In this document: positions 52,050-60,263 of the stretch, one piece after another | Numbering within the stretch: the first letter of the stretch is position 1 | Layout: each line of letters begins with the position of its first letter | Origin: Undaria pinnatifida | Taxonomy: Eukaryota; Sar; Phaeophyceae; Laminariales; Alariaceae | Reading direction: 5' to 3' | Length of the DNA stretch: 64,000 nucleotides | Assembly: GCA_012845835.1 (NCBI GenBank) | Contig: JABAKD010000025.1 | Span: 31,316,314 to 31,380,313 of the forward strand | The notes under the pieces: model-generated | The model's database searches: none | What the model was told of the DNA's origin: nothing | Seen by the model: the letters and a program-made list of their open reading frames with translations, nothing else | Position numbers and translations under genes: made by a program

Positions 52050-52770
52050 ATGATACTCATGGAAACATGTCGATGTATTGCAGCCAGAATAACTGGGATA
52101 CATGCAGTCTTGCTACAGCCCGGGGCATGATACTGACGGAATATTGCCGCTATAATAATGTCGAGTCGGTCCTCTGTGGAGACAGCAGTACTGTGTGCGA
52201 TGAAAACTTATCGACGCACGACCGACACGGGGTGGCTTGCTGTAGAGACAGCATACATACAGTCCTCCTACAAGCCCTGAGCACGATACTCATGGGAAAA
52301 TGCCGCAGTATTGCCGCTATAATAATTTGCGTCGGTCCGCTGTGGAGACAACAGTACTGTGCGCGATGAAAACTTATCGACGCACGACCGACACGGTGTG
52401 GCTAGCTGTAGAGACAGCATACATACAGTCCTCCTACAAGCCCTGAGCACGATACTCATGGGAAAATGCCGCAGTATTGCCGCTATAATAATTTGCGTCG
52501 GTCCGCCGCGGAGACAGCAGTACTGTGCGCGATGAAAACTTATCGACGCACGACCGACACGGTGTGGCTTGCTGTAGAGACAGCATACATACAGCCCTGC
52601 TACAAGCCCTGTGCAGGACACTCATGGAAATGCCGAAGTACTGCCGCTAGAATAATTTGCGTCGGCTCGCTGTGGAGACAGTACTACCGTGTGCGATGAA
52701 AACATATCGATGCACGACCGACACGGTGTTGCTTGCTGTGGAGACGGCAGGGAGCAGGCTCGCTGTGGAG
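52050..52770 (+). repeat. About 165-bp tandem repeats in the retroelement leader
   Basis: Markers ATACTCATGG, TATTGCCGCTATAATAAT and GATGAAAACTTATCGACGC recur at about 52125, 52281, 52447 and 52612, giving four to five copies with a period near 165 bp. They are non-coding; the open frames across them are repeat artefacts. Confidence 0.88.
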
Positions 52771-53850
52771 ACAGCGGGTGCTTCTGCTCGAGGGGGGGGG
52801 ACCCGTTCCCACCCCCCTTCGCGACCCAGGTGGAAACGCACGATGAAAACATATCGATACGACCACCTGCGGAGAGGAAGGAAAGAGAAAAAAATGGGGG
52901 GGGTGGGCTGTGGCCTATATTTCCCTATAGTTTTTCTTTCTTTTTTCTTTCCCGTCTTTTAATTATGTCCTTATTTAGGATATATACGGTCTGGCTACAA
53001 GCCCGGTGCATGATAATCATGGAAACATGTCGAAACATTGCAGCTAGAATCAATTTGAGTCGGTCGGCTGCGGAGACAGTACTGCGTGCGATGAAAACAT
53101 ATCGATGCACGATCGACACGGTGTTGCTTGCTGTGGAGACAGCAGGGAGCAGGCTCGCTGTGGAGACAGCGGGTGCTTCTGCGCGAGGGGGGGGGGGGGG
53201 GCGTTTCCACCCCCCTTCGCGACCCAGGTGGAAACGCACGATGAAAACATATCGTTACGACCACCTGCGTAGAGGAAAGAAAGAGAAGGAAAAAAGGGGG
53301 GGGCCCGTGGCCTATATCCCCTTATAAGTTTTCCCCGTTTTTTAATTATTTCCTTATTACGCACGAGCCGCCCGCTGTGGAGACAGTGGGGGGGGGCAGG
53401 CCCGCGGTGAAAAACGGCGGGCGCTACTGCCCGAGAGGGAGTGAAAATTAACGACTCCCTCCGGCTTGAGCTGGGCTGGAATGCACGATGAAAACACTTG
53501 ATGCATGAACGCCCGTGAGTTGTTGGCTGTGGAGACAGCGAGGAGCGGGTTCGCTGTGGAGACAGCGGGCACCACCGCTCGAGGGGGAGGGGGGGGGGGG
53601 GGGGACTGCCCCCCCTCCCCCCCGTCCCGACCAGGGTGGAAACGCACGATGAAAACATACCGGTACGACCACCTGCGCAAAGAGAAAAATAAACAGAAAA
53701 AGGCGAGGGCCCGGGTAGTCCACCTTATATATATATGTATATCGCATCGATTGGTCTGATTTAGACAGCGAGCGGTATGGCTCGAGGGAGTTGTACCATC
53801 TGGCACGTGCGGGAACGCACGATGGAAAACATACCGGCGTACGACACAGT
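52735..53850 (+). repeat. About 390-bp tandem repeats in the retroelement leader
   Basis: Units start with TGTGGAGACAGCGGG, continue through a poly-G run and CCAGGTGGAAACGCACGATG, and end in ACGACCACCTGCG. Copies lie near 52768, 53156 and 53545, with a shortened one near 53770. Each ends with a purine-rich tract. They follow directly on the 165-bp array and share its GATGAAAACATATCG string. Confidence 0.85.
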
Positions 53851-54769
53851 GCAGAGCAGGACATATGACAGACAGACGGTCGGGAGTGACCCCCTGTTTT
53901 ATCGCTAATTAGGTTCGTTACTGGGTTACGTGTGGCAATTTCCCAAAAGCAACGACAGCACCGAGAAGCAGAAAAAACGGCACCCGATGAGTGTTCGGGT
54001 GCCCCACGTGGCGTTAACGGGGGCGTCGAGACGCTGCTCAGGTTACCAACCCCACACATGAGAGCTGGGATCCTGGTAATCTGCGACACATACGGTGGGG
54101 GGTCGACGGGCGACTGTTGGGGGGGGGGACCCCAACCCCAGAATAAATAAATATATACACGTATAGTATATATATACCATCACACAGCACGTATAATGGG
54201 GGAACCGAGCGCATAACATAGACACTGACCGAGAAAGACATACTCATACGCAACGCCTTGCGAGGTAACCGCCTTCTGCCGTAGCCCGTCCCTGTTTCCC
54301 GAATTCGTGTTGGGCGGGGGGGATTATCCCTCGCCACGGGACGCACAACTCACGTCGATCGGCGTGGGGCCGTGCGCCCCGTCTGATAAGCACATTCGGG
54401 ACAGGGCGGCGGCCTAGGCAGAAGCAACTATCTCAATAAGGGGTTGTAGGCATGGGGGGGGGGGGGGGGCACAACGCTGCTACGCCCCCCCAACAGTCTC
54501 CACGTTTTTGTTCTTGGCGTCGTGTGCGACGCCCACGTGCTCTGAGGTACCCGCCCAGGGGCTGTGTGGTAGAGGTCACACCCACGTGTGGGTGGCAGGG
54601 GGGGCGGGGGGGAGGCACAGGGTCGGGGAAGACAGACCTCGGCCAACCCCCGCTGGTGAAATATGTATATTTTCACCAATAATGACCCCGCCCTCTCTCC
54701 CCCCCCCCCCACTCCTTGCTTACCCCAAACCCTCGCCCCGCCTTCACGGATACGCAGTGGCGCAACCAG
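53851..54769 (+). other. Retroelement leader between the repeats and gag
   Basis: No protein motif is visible. The stretch is rich in G and C runs with short AT-rich patches (TATATATAC near 54170). A long antisense frame over 54428-55528 is a by-product of high-GC coding sequence on the other strand. Confidence 0.5.
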
Positions 54770-56107
54770 ATGCCGTCGGCAACGAGGAACGGCGGTCGGC
54801 GGGGGTCGGGGGCAACGGGCCGGGGCGGCAACGCCTCGGCCGCGAGGAGCGGGCCGCCGCCGCCGGCACCTACTGCGCGAGTGTCGCTCGCGTCGCTGGC
54901 CGAGCTTATTCGTCAGATCCAAACTGATCGCGACTCGGACGGGCTGGCGGCGGCGGTCGGCGAGCTGCGGGAGGAACTCTGTGCACTCCACGAGCAACTC
55001 TCCGCGACGCAGGAGGAGGTCGCCGCCATGGCTGACGACCGGGAGGCCGCTATCGACATGTGCGAGCAGATGCAGCTCTCCATCGCGGGGTACCAGCAGC
55101 CGGGTGCCCAGGCAGACGAGCGTCCTCCGACGGGGAGGCGAGCCGACGAGAAGGAGTTTTTCGCGGCGTGGCGCATCCTCGGCGTCCGTAAGGTGTGGAT
55201 CACCATCGGCGAAAAACCGGCGGTGTACAACCTGAAGCGGGCGGAGATGCAGGCCTTGCTGGGGGACGTGGCGCTCGCGTCGGATGAAACGACCAACCAG
55301 CTGAACACCTTCACCGGGTTCCGCGTCGGGGCGTACATGGCCGAGGGTGACACCCCCCGGCTGGCCGCGAACATGTTCCTGCCGGAGCAGCTGGAGATCA
55401 TGGTCGACGCCATTCTGGCGGTCGTGGGGAACGGGGTGTGTTCGGAGGACGGCGTGGACAGGCTCAGCATGCTGGGGGACGGACTCCGGGAGGGTCTCTC
55501 CCTCCTTCGGATCCACTGCCGGAAGCACCGGCTCAAGGCCGTCCTGCCGGAGAACAAGGCGCTCATGGCTACCCTGGTCGACGCCGACATGAAGGAGTAC
55601 TGCCAGCGCCTCTTCACCGCGGCGGTGGCCGTCGCGAAGGCCGCACCCCCGGCGATCGAGAACATGCCAGGCGTGGTGGTCCCGACGTGGCCGGCGCTCA
55701 CCAACTATATACGTGGGGGGGGGCTCCTAGGCGCCGCGGCGTCCCCGACGGCGGGAGCGGGACGCACGGAGAAGCGCGACCGCCAGACCTCGGGGAGGGG
55801 CAACGGGTTCGGCGACTGTTACGCGTGGACGGAGGCACGGGGGTGTCGGTTCGGCGAAAAATGCGTGTACGCCCACCCCGCCAACAAAAAGTACCGGCCG
55901 AGCAACGGCCGCGGCGGGACCAGCGGACGAGCAAGCAACGACAACGGCCGTACCGGCGGAGGAGGTGGCCCTTCGCCAGCGGGGCGCGGACGGGACGGCC
56001 GCCCCAAACCGGGCGGGGGATCCAGTGCCTCCGGGAGCAGCGGGGGGGGGAGTGCCGCCGCCCGGGGTGTTGTCGCCTTGGCGGCAACGCCTTCCGGGCG
56101 CGGATAG
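54770..56107 (+). CDS. Gag-like protein with a CCCH zinc finger (retroelement ORF1)
   Basis: 445 residues from the first ATG at 54770; the frame is open from about 54716. A Ser/Gly/Arg-rich N-terminus is followed by a predicted coiled coil (about residues 67-100, rich in E, L and A), a helical middle region (EKEFFAAWRILGVRK onward), and a zinc finger at 350-369 with exact C-x8-C-x5-C-x3-H spacing, then a Gly/Ser/Arg-rich tail. It probably coats element RNA, as Gag does in other retroelements; the CCCH finger replaces the usual CCHC knuckle. It ends in a single TAG, after which the same frame stays open for 166 more codons into pol. Confidence 0.85.
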   Translation: MPSATRNGGRRGSGATGRGGNASAARSGPPPPAPTARVSLASLAELIRQIQTDRDSDGLAAAVGELREELCALHEQLSATQEEVAAMADDREAAIDMCEQMQLSIAGYQQPGAQADERPPTGRRADEKEFFAAWRILGVRKVWITIGEKPAVYNLKRAEMQALLGDVALASDETTNQLNTFTGFRVGAYMAEGDTPRLAANMFLPEQLEIMVDAILAVVGNGVCSEDGVDRLSMLGDGLREGLSLLRIHCRKHRLKAVLPENKALMATLVDADMKEYCQRLFTAAVAVAKAAPPAIENMPGVVVPTWPALTNYIRGGGLLGAAASPTAGAGRTEKRDRQTSGRGNGFGDCYAWTEARGCRFGEKCVYAHPANKKYRPSNGRGGTSGRASNDNGRTGGGGGPSPAGRGRDGRPKPGGGSSASGSSGGGSAAARGVVALAATPSGRG

Positions 56108-56608
56108 GGAGACGGGCCTCGTCGCCCGACGACGGGGCCAACGGCAGGTGGGCTGGCACTTGTCCGCGTGTGTGTTGAGTCGGTACATGAGTTGACGGCA
56201 GTGGCTGGAACCGGGGGGGTAGAACAGGCGCTAGAGCGAGTAGCGAGCAATTATTCCCATTTTTTGGCGGTCCACGGGGGGGAGTTCGCGTGCATGATGG
56301 CCCTAGAAAATCAGTTACCCGTTCCCCGCGTTCATGCAGGTCGGGTGGCGGCCTGGTTTGGGTATACTAAGCGTTTTCCGCAGATCGACTTGTTGGTGAA
56401 AATAATCACTCACGGGGTGCCGGTAGCGGTAGACGGCGGAGGGGATTTGGGTGCCGCCCTGCAGTATGGTAATCATAGATCGATCATCCCGTACGAGGGA
56501 AACATACTCTGTAAGATAGCGGACGACGTGCGGCTCGGCCGTGCATTCGTCTTCCCGCGGGACGCGGCCGACCGTATTCCCGGTCTCCGTGTGTCACCCT
56601 TAGGGTGA
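56108..56608 (+). CDS. N-terminal part of pol, in frame with gag after one TAG
   Basis: An open run of 166 codons directly after the gag TAG and ending at a TGA (56606-56608). No ATG starts it; the first in-frame ATGs are at 56294. The stretch GNHRSIIPYEGNILCKI, then RLGRAFVFPRDAADRIPGLR and VSPLG, is the typical lead-in to the RT domain of DIRS-type elements, and the next frame picks up at once with VSPSKIRIIHDLTF. So this is the front of the RT protein, expressed either by TAG readthrough or by reinitiation. The break at VSPLG needs a -1 shift or reflects a one-base deletion. Confidence 0.75.
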   Translation, partial: GDGPRRPTTGPTAGGLALVRVCVESVHELTAVAGTGGVEQALERVASNYSHFLAVHGGEFACMMALENQLPVPRVHAGRVAAWFGYTKRFPQIDLLVKIITHGVPVAVDGGGDLGAALQYGNHRSIIPYEGNILCKIADDVRLGRAFVFPRDAADRIPGLRVSPLG

Positions 56609-58341
56609 CGGTGTCCCCCTCGAAGATTCGAATCATTCACGACCTTACCTTTGAGACATCCGCGCCGGGCGTCAACGCCGACACGGATTTTTCGTCCGCC
56701 CCTCCCTGTAAACTAGGCCACGTATTACGAGGTATAATTTGGCGTATTCTACATCTGCGTCGCCCGTCGGGCACCCCCACGCGCATCCTGCTGAGCAAGA
56801 TGGACGTGAAGGACGCCTTCCGGCAGATTCCCGTCGAGTGGGCTCACTGCCCCCTGTTCGGGTACGCCTTCCGCGACCTGGTCGTAGTCGATAGGCGCCT
56901 CCAGTTTGGATGGCGGAATAGCCCGGGATTCTGGTGTTTGTTTTCGGCCGCTCTTGAACACGCACACGTCCACACAACATTCCGTAACGCGGTAGTCACC
57001 CCCTTTGGCCAGGCGGTCACGAGTCACGTCACGGTGAGTGAGCCTGCCGAAGGGGAATGCCCCGTGCCCTTACCTCCGGGGTACCTGGTACCTCCGGGGG
57101 ATGGGGGGGGGGCAGCCAAGCCGTTCTTTACTCGAATGTACGTCGATGACGCAGTTTTGGTAGAGCCACAGTGTTCCCCTGTAGGGGACCGGTGCGTGCG
57201 GGCGTCCCAGAGCATGGGATCCGACCACGGTCGCCTTCTCGGTGAACGACAAGCGGGTGACCCGCCCTTGCTAGCACCGGAGAAGGTGTCCTCGTGGCAC
57301 ACGCGGCTCGAGGTATTAGGATGGGAGCTCGATACAGTAGCGATGACGATTTCTTTGCCGCAAGGAAAATTCGGCCAGCTTCGCGAGTTGCTCGCGGGGT
57401 GGCCAAGGGAGCGCCGTAGCGCGCCGGAATCCGGGTTGCGTTCTTTGATGGGGAAGCTCTTGCACGTGTGCGAAGTAGTGCGACCGGGCAAGTTTTTCGT
57501 GCGGCGCATGCTTAATCAGTTAGGCATGCTCCCCGTACAGGCCTGGCACGAGAGAGTCCGGGGTCCGGGGGGGGGCGATCGTGCGTCGTCGAGTCGCTCG
57601 CACGTTCGCCTCGGGGGCGAGTTCCACGACGACCTTTCGTTTTGGCGGTTGATGGTAGCGAAGGCGATGGGTACGGGGGGGGGCAGCACGCTCTCTGCCC
57701 CGTTGCTGAGTTTTTATTTGCAGCCCCATTCGCGCACGCTCATTAGCGACGCCTCAGGGGATGCGATGGGGGGCTTTTGTTTGGAGACGGGGCTGTGGTG
57801 GAGGATCAATTTCGATGAAGACACACAGAACCGCCTCCGGTCACATGTACAAGGGAGGGATGATTTGTCTATTAACGTGTTGGAATTGCTGGCCATGGTG
57901 GTCACGGCATGGGCGTTTACGGTAGAGGCCAGGGTTGCGCCCCAATATGTCGGCGAGAGTATCCTAATGCGGGGCGACAATATGTCGGCCGTCCATTGGG
58001 TCAATCGATGCCGGGGGGGACGCGAGCCGAGGGCGGGCGCACTAATGCGGATACTCGGCTGCCTCGAAATGCGCAGTGGCTGGTGCTTTAGGGCCAAACA
58101 CGTGCGTGGCATTGCGAATGTTTTGGCGGACGGTATATCGCGGTGGGATCGTCCCACCATCGCCCCCAACCTCCACGCGCTACGTCCCGACATCGATTGG
58201 CAGGAGCAGCACCTGGGGGAAGCGGGGGCGGATCTCTGTACCGACATCTTGGCCTCCAGTACGTCGGTGGCTCAGTTGCGAGCTCGACTAGGCGTACGTA
58301 CGAGTCTGGTCGCCGATCTTGGAGTACGTTTCGCAGGTTGA
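56605..58341 (+). CDS. Reverse transcriptase plus RNase H (retroelement pol)
   Basis: 578 residues, open without ATG at its start (begins at GTG), so it is read by -1 shift from the preceding frame or the break is a mutation. RT motifs: IIHDLTF, then KMDVKDAFRQIPV (catalytic D67), QFGWRNSPGFW (motif B) and MYVDDAVLVE (YVDD at 179-182). RNase H follows with its four acidic residues D382 (LISDASGD), E427 (NVLELLA), D458 (RGDNMSA) and D509 (LADGISRW). Every catalytic residue is present, so the enzyme could be active if expressed. The product copies element RNA into DNA. Its end overlaps the recombinase frame by at least 199 nt. Confidence 0.93.
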   Translation: MTVSPSKIRIIHDLTFETSAPGVNADTDFSSAPPCKLGHVLRGIIWRILHLRRPSGTPTRILLSKMDVKDAFRQIPVEWAHCPLFGYAFRDLVVVDRRLQFGWRNSPGFWCLFSAALEHAHVHTTFRNAVVTPFGQAVTSHVTVSEPAEGECPVPLPPGYLVPPGDGGGAAKPFFTRMYVDDAVLVEPQCSPVGDRCVRASQSMGSDHGRLLGERQAGDPPLLAPEKVSSWHTRLEVLGWELDTVAMTISLPQGKFGQLRELLAGWPRERRSAPESGLRSLMGKLLHVCEVVRPGKFFVRRMLNQLGMLPVQAWHERVRGPGGGDRASSSRSHVRLGGEFHDDLSFWRLMVAKAMGTGGGSTLSAPLLSFYLQPHSRTLISDASGDAMGGFCLETGLWWRINFDEDTQNRLRSHVQGRDDLSINVLELLAMVVTAWAFTVEARVAPQYVGESILMRGDNMSAVHWVNRCRGGREPRAGALMRILGCLEMRSGWCFRAKHVRGIANVLADGISRWDRPTIAPNLHALRPDIDWQEQHLGEAGADLCTDILASSTSVAQLRARLGVRTSLVADLGVRFAG

Positions 58342-59339
58342 TGGGTTGTCAGGAGTTTCTGGCGTCGAGTGATTCGGAGAGTTCTAAGGCCTGGGCGTTG
58401 ATCGAGTTTGCATCGTGGTGTTGTGCGTCGGAAGGTAACCTGGCGAATACGACTTCCGGGAAATTTGCGGCGGTGCAGTACTTCCACCGGTTGAGGGTAG
58501 GAGTGGAGCTGCCGATCACGGCTCCCGTGGTCCAGTGTGCGCTCAGAGGTATTGCACGGGCCCACGTGACGGCAGGAACGCCACGCCGCGCACGCTTACC
58601 GGTGTCTTTTGGTATGCTTCTCGCGGGGGAAACCCTCATTCCCACGTGGGGCCCGGAGGGGAAAGTGTTGTGGTTGTGTTTGTGTCTGAGTTACTCCCTG
58701 CTGACGCGATCGGACGAAATGTTCGCCGCGGATTCGGGGGCGGTGCACCCTGTGCACTGCCTGACGCGGGGTGACGTGGCGTTTTTCGCCAACGGCACAC
58801 AGTTGGGTAACACGCGGGGGCAACAGTCCGACAAGGTAGAGGTGCGGTTTAAGGGGCATAAGAGTGATCAGGGACAGGTCGGAAGTGTGCTCGCACGGAC
58901 TCGAAGCGAGGTGCGTGGGCCGAGGTCGTCCTTTAGGGCAGACGGCGGGGCCGTTGCCCCTATGTTGGAGTTGATGTCATGTTTTCCTGGTTTGCCCGAC
59001 CACGCCCCCCTTGCCTCGTATCGATGTGGCAAGGCCGTAAGAGTGGTTAGATATGGCCGTGCCTTACGAGCAATCAAGGAGGTGGTGGCGAAGTCAGGTC
59101 GGAATCCCGATGAGTTCGCCCTGCACTCGTTGCGTATCGGAGGAGCGACCACGCTTGCGGCGGGGGGAGACATATCGGAACGAGTGATCCAGAGAGAGGG
59201 GAGGTGGAGGTCCGACGCGTACAAGGCGTACACGCGTAATAACATAGACGATTCCACGAGGGTGTCACGTAAGCTTGCGAGGGCAAAGGTGGCAAAGGAG
59301 AGACAGCCGGGGGAAGGAACAGTATGGGGTAAAAAATAA
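58143..59339 (+). CDS. Tyrosine recombinase (retroelement integrase)
   Basis: 398 codons open from 58143 (GTG). Catalytic residues fit the tyrosine recombinase fold: Arg189 (SLLTRSDEM), His328 and Arg331 (HSLRIGG), Trp355 (REGRW) and nucleophile Tyr363 (or Tyr360) in SDAYKAYTRN. The N-terminal core-binding helix SSTRRTYESGRRSW lies at residues 47-60, upstream of the only early ATG (58341, residue 67), which overlaps the RT stop as TGATG. Starting at that ATG would delete the helix, so a -1 shift from the RT frame or a non-AUG start is likelier. It should integrate a circular DNA copy by recombining at the A/B junction. Confidence 0.93.
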   Translation: MGSSHHRPQPPRATSRHRLAGAAPGGSGGGSLYRHLGLQYVGGSVASSTRRTYESGRRSWSTFRRLMGCQEFLASSDSESSKAWALIEFASWCCASEGNLANTTSGKFAAVQYFHRLRVGVELPITAPVVQCALRGIARAHVTAGTPRRARLPVSFGMLLAGETLIPTWGPEGKVLWLCLCLSYSLLTRSDEMFAADSGAVHPVHCLTRGDVAFFANGTQLGNTRGQQSDKVEVRFKGHKSDQGQVGSVLARTRSEVRGPRSSFRADGGAVAPMLELMSCFPGLPDHAPLASYRCGKAVRVVRYGRALRAIKEVVAKSGRNPDEFALHSLRIGGATTLAAGGDISERVIQREGRWRSDAYKAYTRNNIDDSTRVSRKLARAKVAKERQPGEGTVWGKK

Positions 59340-59379
59340 CTAAGAGTACGGGAAACAGTAGTCTCACATTACCTCGGTG

Positions 59380-59621
59380 TTGGAGGAGTCGAATGGTACC
59401 GTACCATTCGGAGGCTTGGTCATCCGAGACAACTGTAGGCCGTACTAGTTAGGAACCCGGCCGGTATCATAGTAGGGAGAGAGACAGTAAAATAGGGTGG
59501 TCGAGATACTCAGGGTATCGCAGGAAGCTGCGATACAGGTATCTGGCCGAGGGGAGGAACCTCTCTCTCCCACGACTCAGGAAACGATAATGACAATGCA
59601 ATTCGAGAGATATACAATAAA
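59380..59621 (+). repeat. Split direct repeat B1
   Basis: 242 bp, matched by B2 at 60022-60263. It contains a 19-bp palindrome GAATGGTAC-C-GTACCATTC (59391-59409) and a hairpin GTATCGCAG-GAAG-CTGCGATAC (59515-59536). It starts 40 bases after the recombinase stop and abuts A2 directly. Confidence 0.93.
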
Positions 59622-59911
59622 GGGTAGTTTTGTCCGTAGACGAAGTAACGGCCTCCGCAAACGAAGTAACGGACAAAGCAGGGTTTATTGGAGACATACC
59701 GAGGCATGTCTGTATCGGGAACTGGGATAGAGCAAGTTTGGTTTTGGGGATGGAAGGGCCTGCACGCAGTCCTTTCGAGAAAGGCATCGCGTGTAGGTCA
59801 GCATCCCCACGTCGGGCACGAGCAAGCACGAGGTCCTGTGACGAGCACGGGCAGACGTGAGGTAGTCGCTGGTTTGGCCATCCAAGCCAGGTATTTGTGC
59901 CTTCTTTTCTG
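59622..59911 (+). repeat. Split direct repeat A2
   Basis: 290 bp equal to A1 at the left end of the element. The B1-A2 join (AATAAA/GGGTAG) is the inside copy of the junction that would form when the element is circular. Confidence 0.93.
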
Positions 59912-60021
59912 CCGCCCCACCCTCCCATTTTTTTCTTTCGAAGGGGGGGGGGGGGAGGCAAGAGTAGCTGGGGTTATGGATGTTTTTTTTTTACTTTCCG
60001 TTAGGGTTTACTTGAGTTAGA

Positions 60022-60263
60022 TTGGAGGAGTCGAATGGTACCGTACCATTCGGAGGCTTGGTCATCCGAGACAACTGTAGGCCGTACTAGTTAGGAACCC
60101 GGCCGGTATCATAGTAGGGAGAGAGACAGTAAAATAGGGTGGTCGAGATACTCAGGGTATCGCAGGAAGCTGCGATACAGGTATCTGGCCGAGGGGAGGA
60201 ACCTCTCTCTCCCACGACTCAGGAAACGATAATGACAATGCAATTCGAGAGATATACAATAAA
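60022..60263 (+). repeat. Split direct repeat B2 (right end of retroelement)
   Basis: 242 bp equal to B1, ending AATAAA, then host CTGTTCTTTG. It carries the same palindrome (60033-60051) and hairpin (60157-60178). A 110-bp spacer (59912-60021) with a G run separates it from A2. Confidence 0.93.

Larger units (their letters stand above)
51018..60263 (+). mobile_element. PAT/Ngaro-like tyrosine-recombinase retroelement (DIRS order), 9,246 bp
   Basis: Bounded by split direct repeats: A1 51018-51307, B1 59380-59621, A2 59622-59911, B2 60022-60263. A1 and A2 are both 290 bp and B1 and B2 both 242 bp; each pair looks identical by eye. B1 abuts A2 exactly, as expected for the copied circle junction. 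Coding order is gag-like CCCH protein, RT plus RNase H, then tyrosine recombinase, with no DDE integrase, protease or LTR. Both outer junctions have AAA at the element edge and there is no target duplication, as expected for recombinase-mediated insertion. GC is visibly higher than the host flanks. About 3.4 kb of non-coding repeats precede gag. Confidence 0.93.

Noticed and set aside
52689-53327. 212-codon frame in the retroelement leader
   Set aside because: It is translated tandem repeat and poly-G; the same phrases recur at the repeat period with no independent protein signature.
54428-55528. 366-codon minus-strand open frame
   Set aside because: It lies antisense to the GC-rich gag ORF, where codon bias keeps the opposite frame open. 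It has no motif and mostly Pro/Arg composition.
55438-56178. 246-codon plus-strand frame over gag
   Set aside because: A +1 shadow of gag with Gly/Arg-rich low-complexity reading. The CCCH finger and helical domain are in the other frame.
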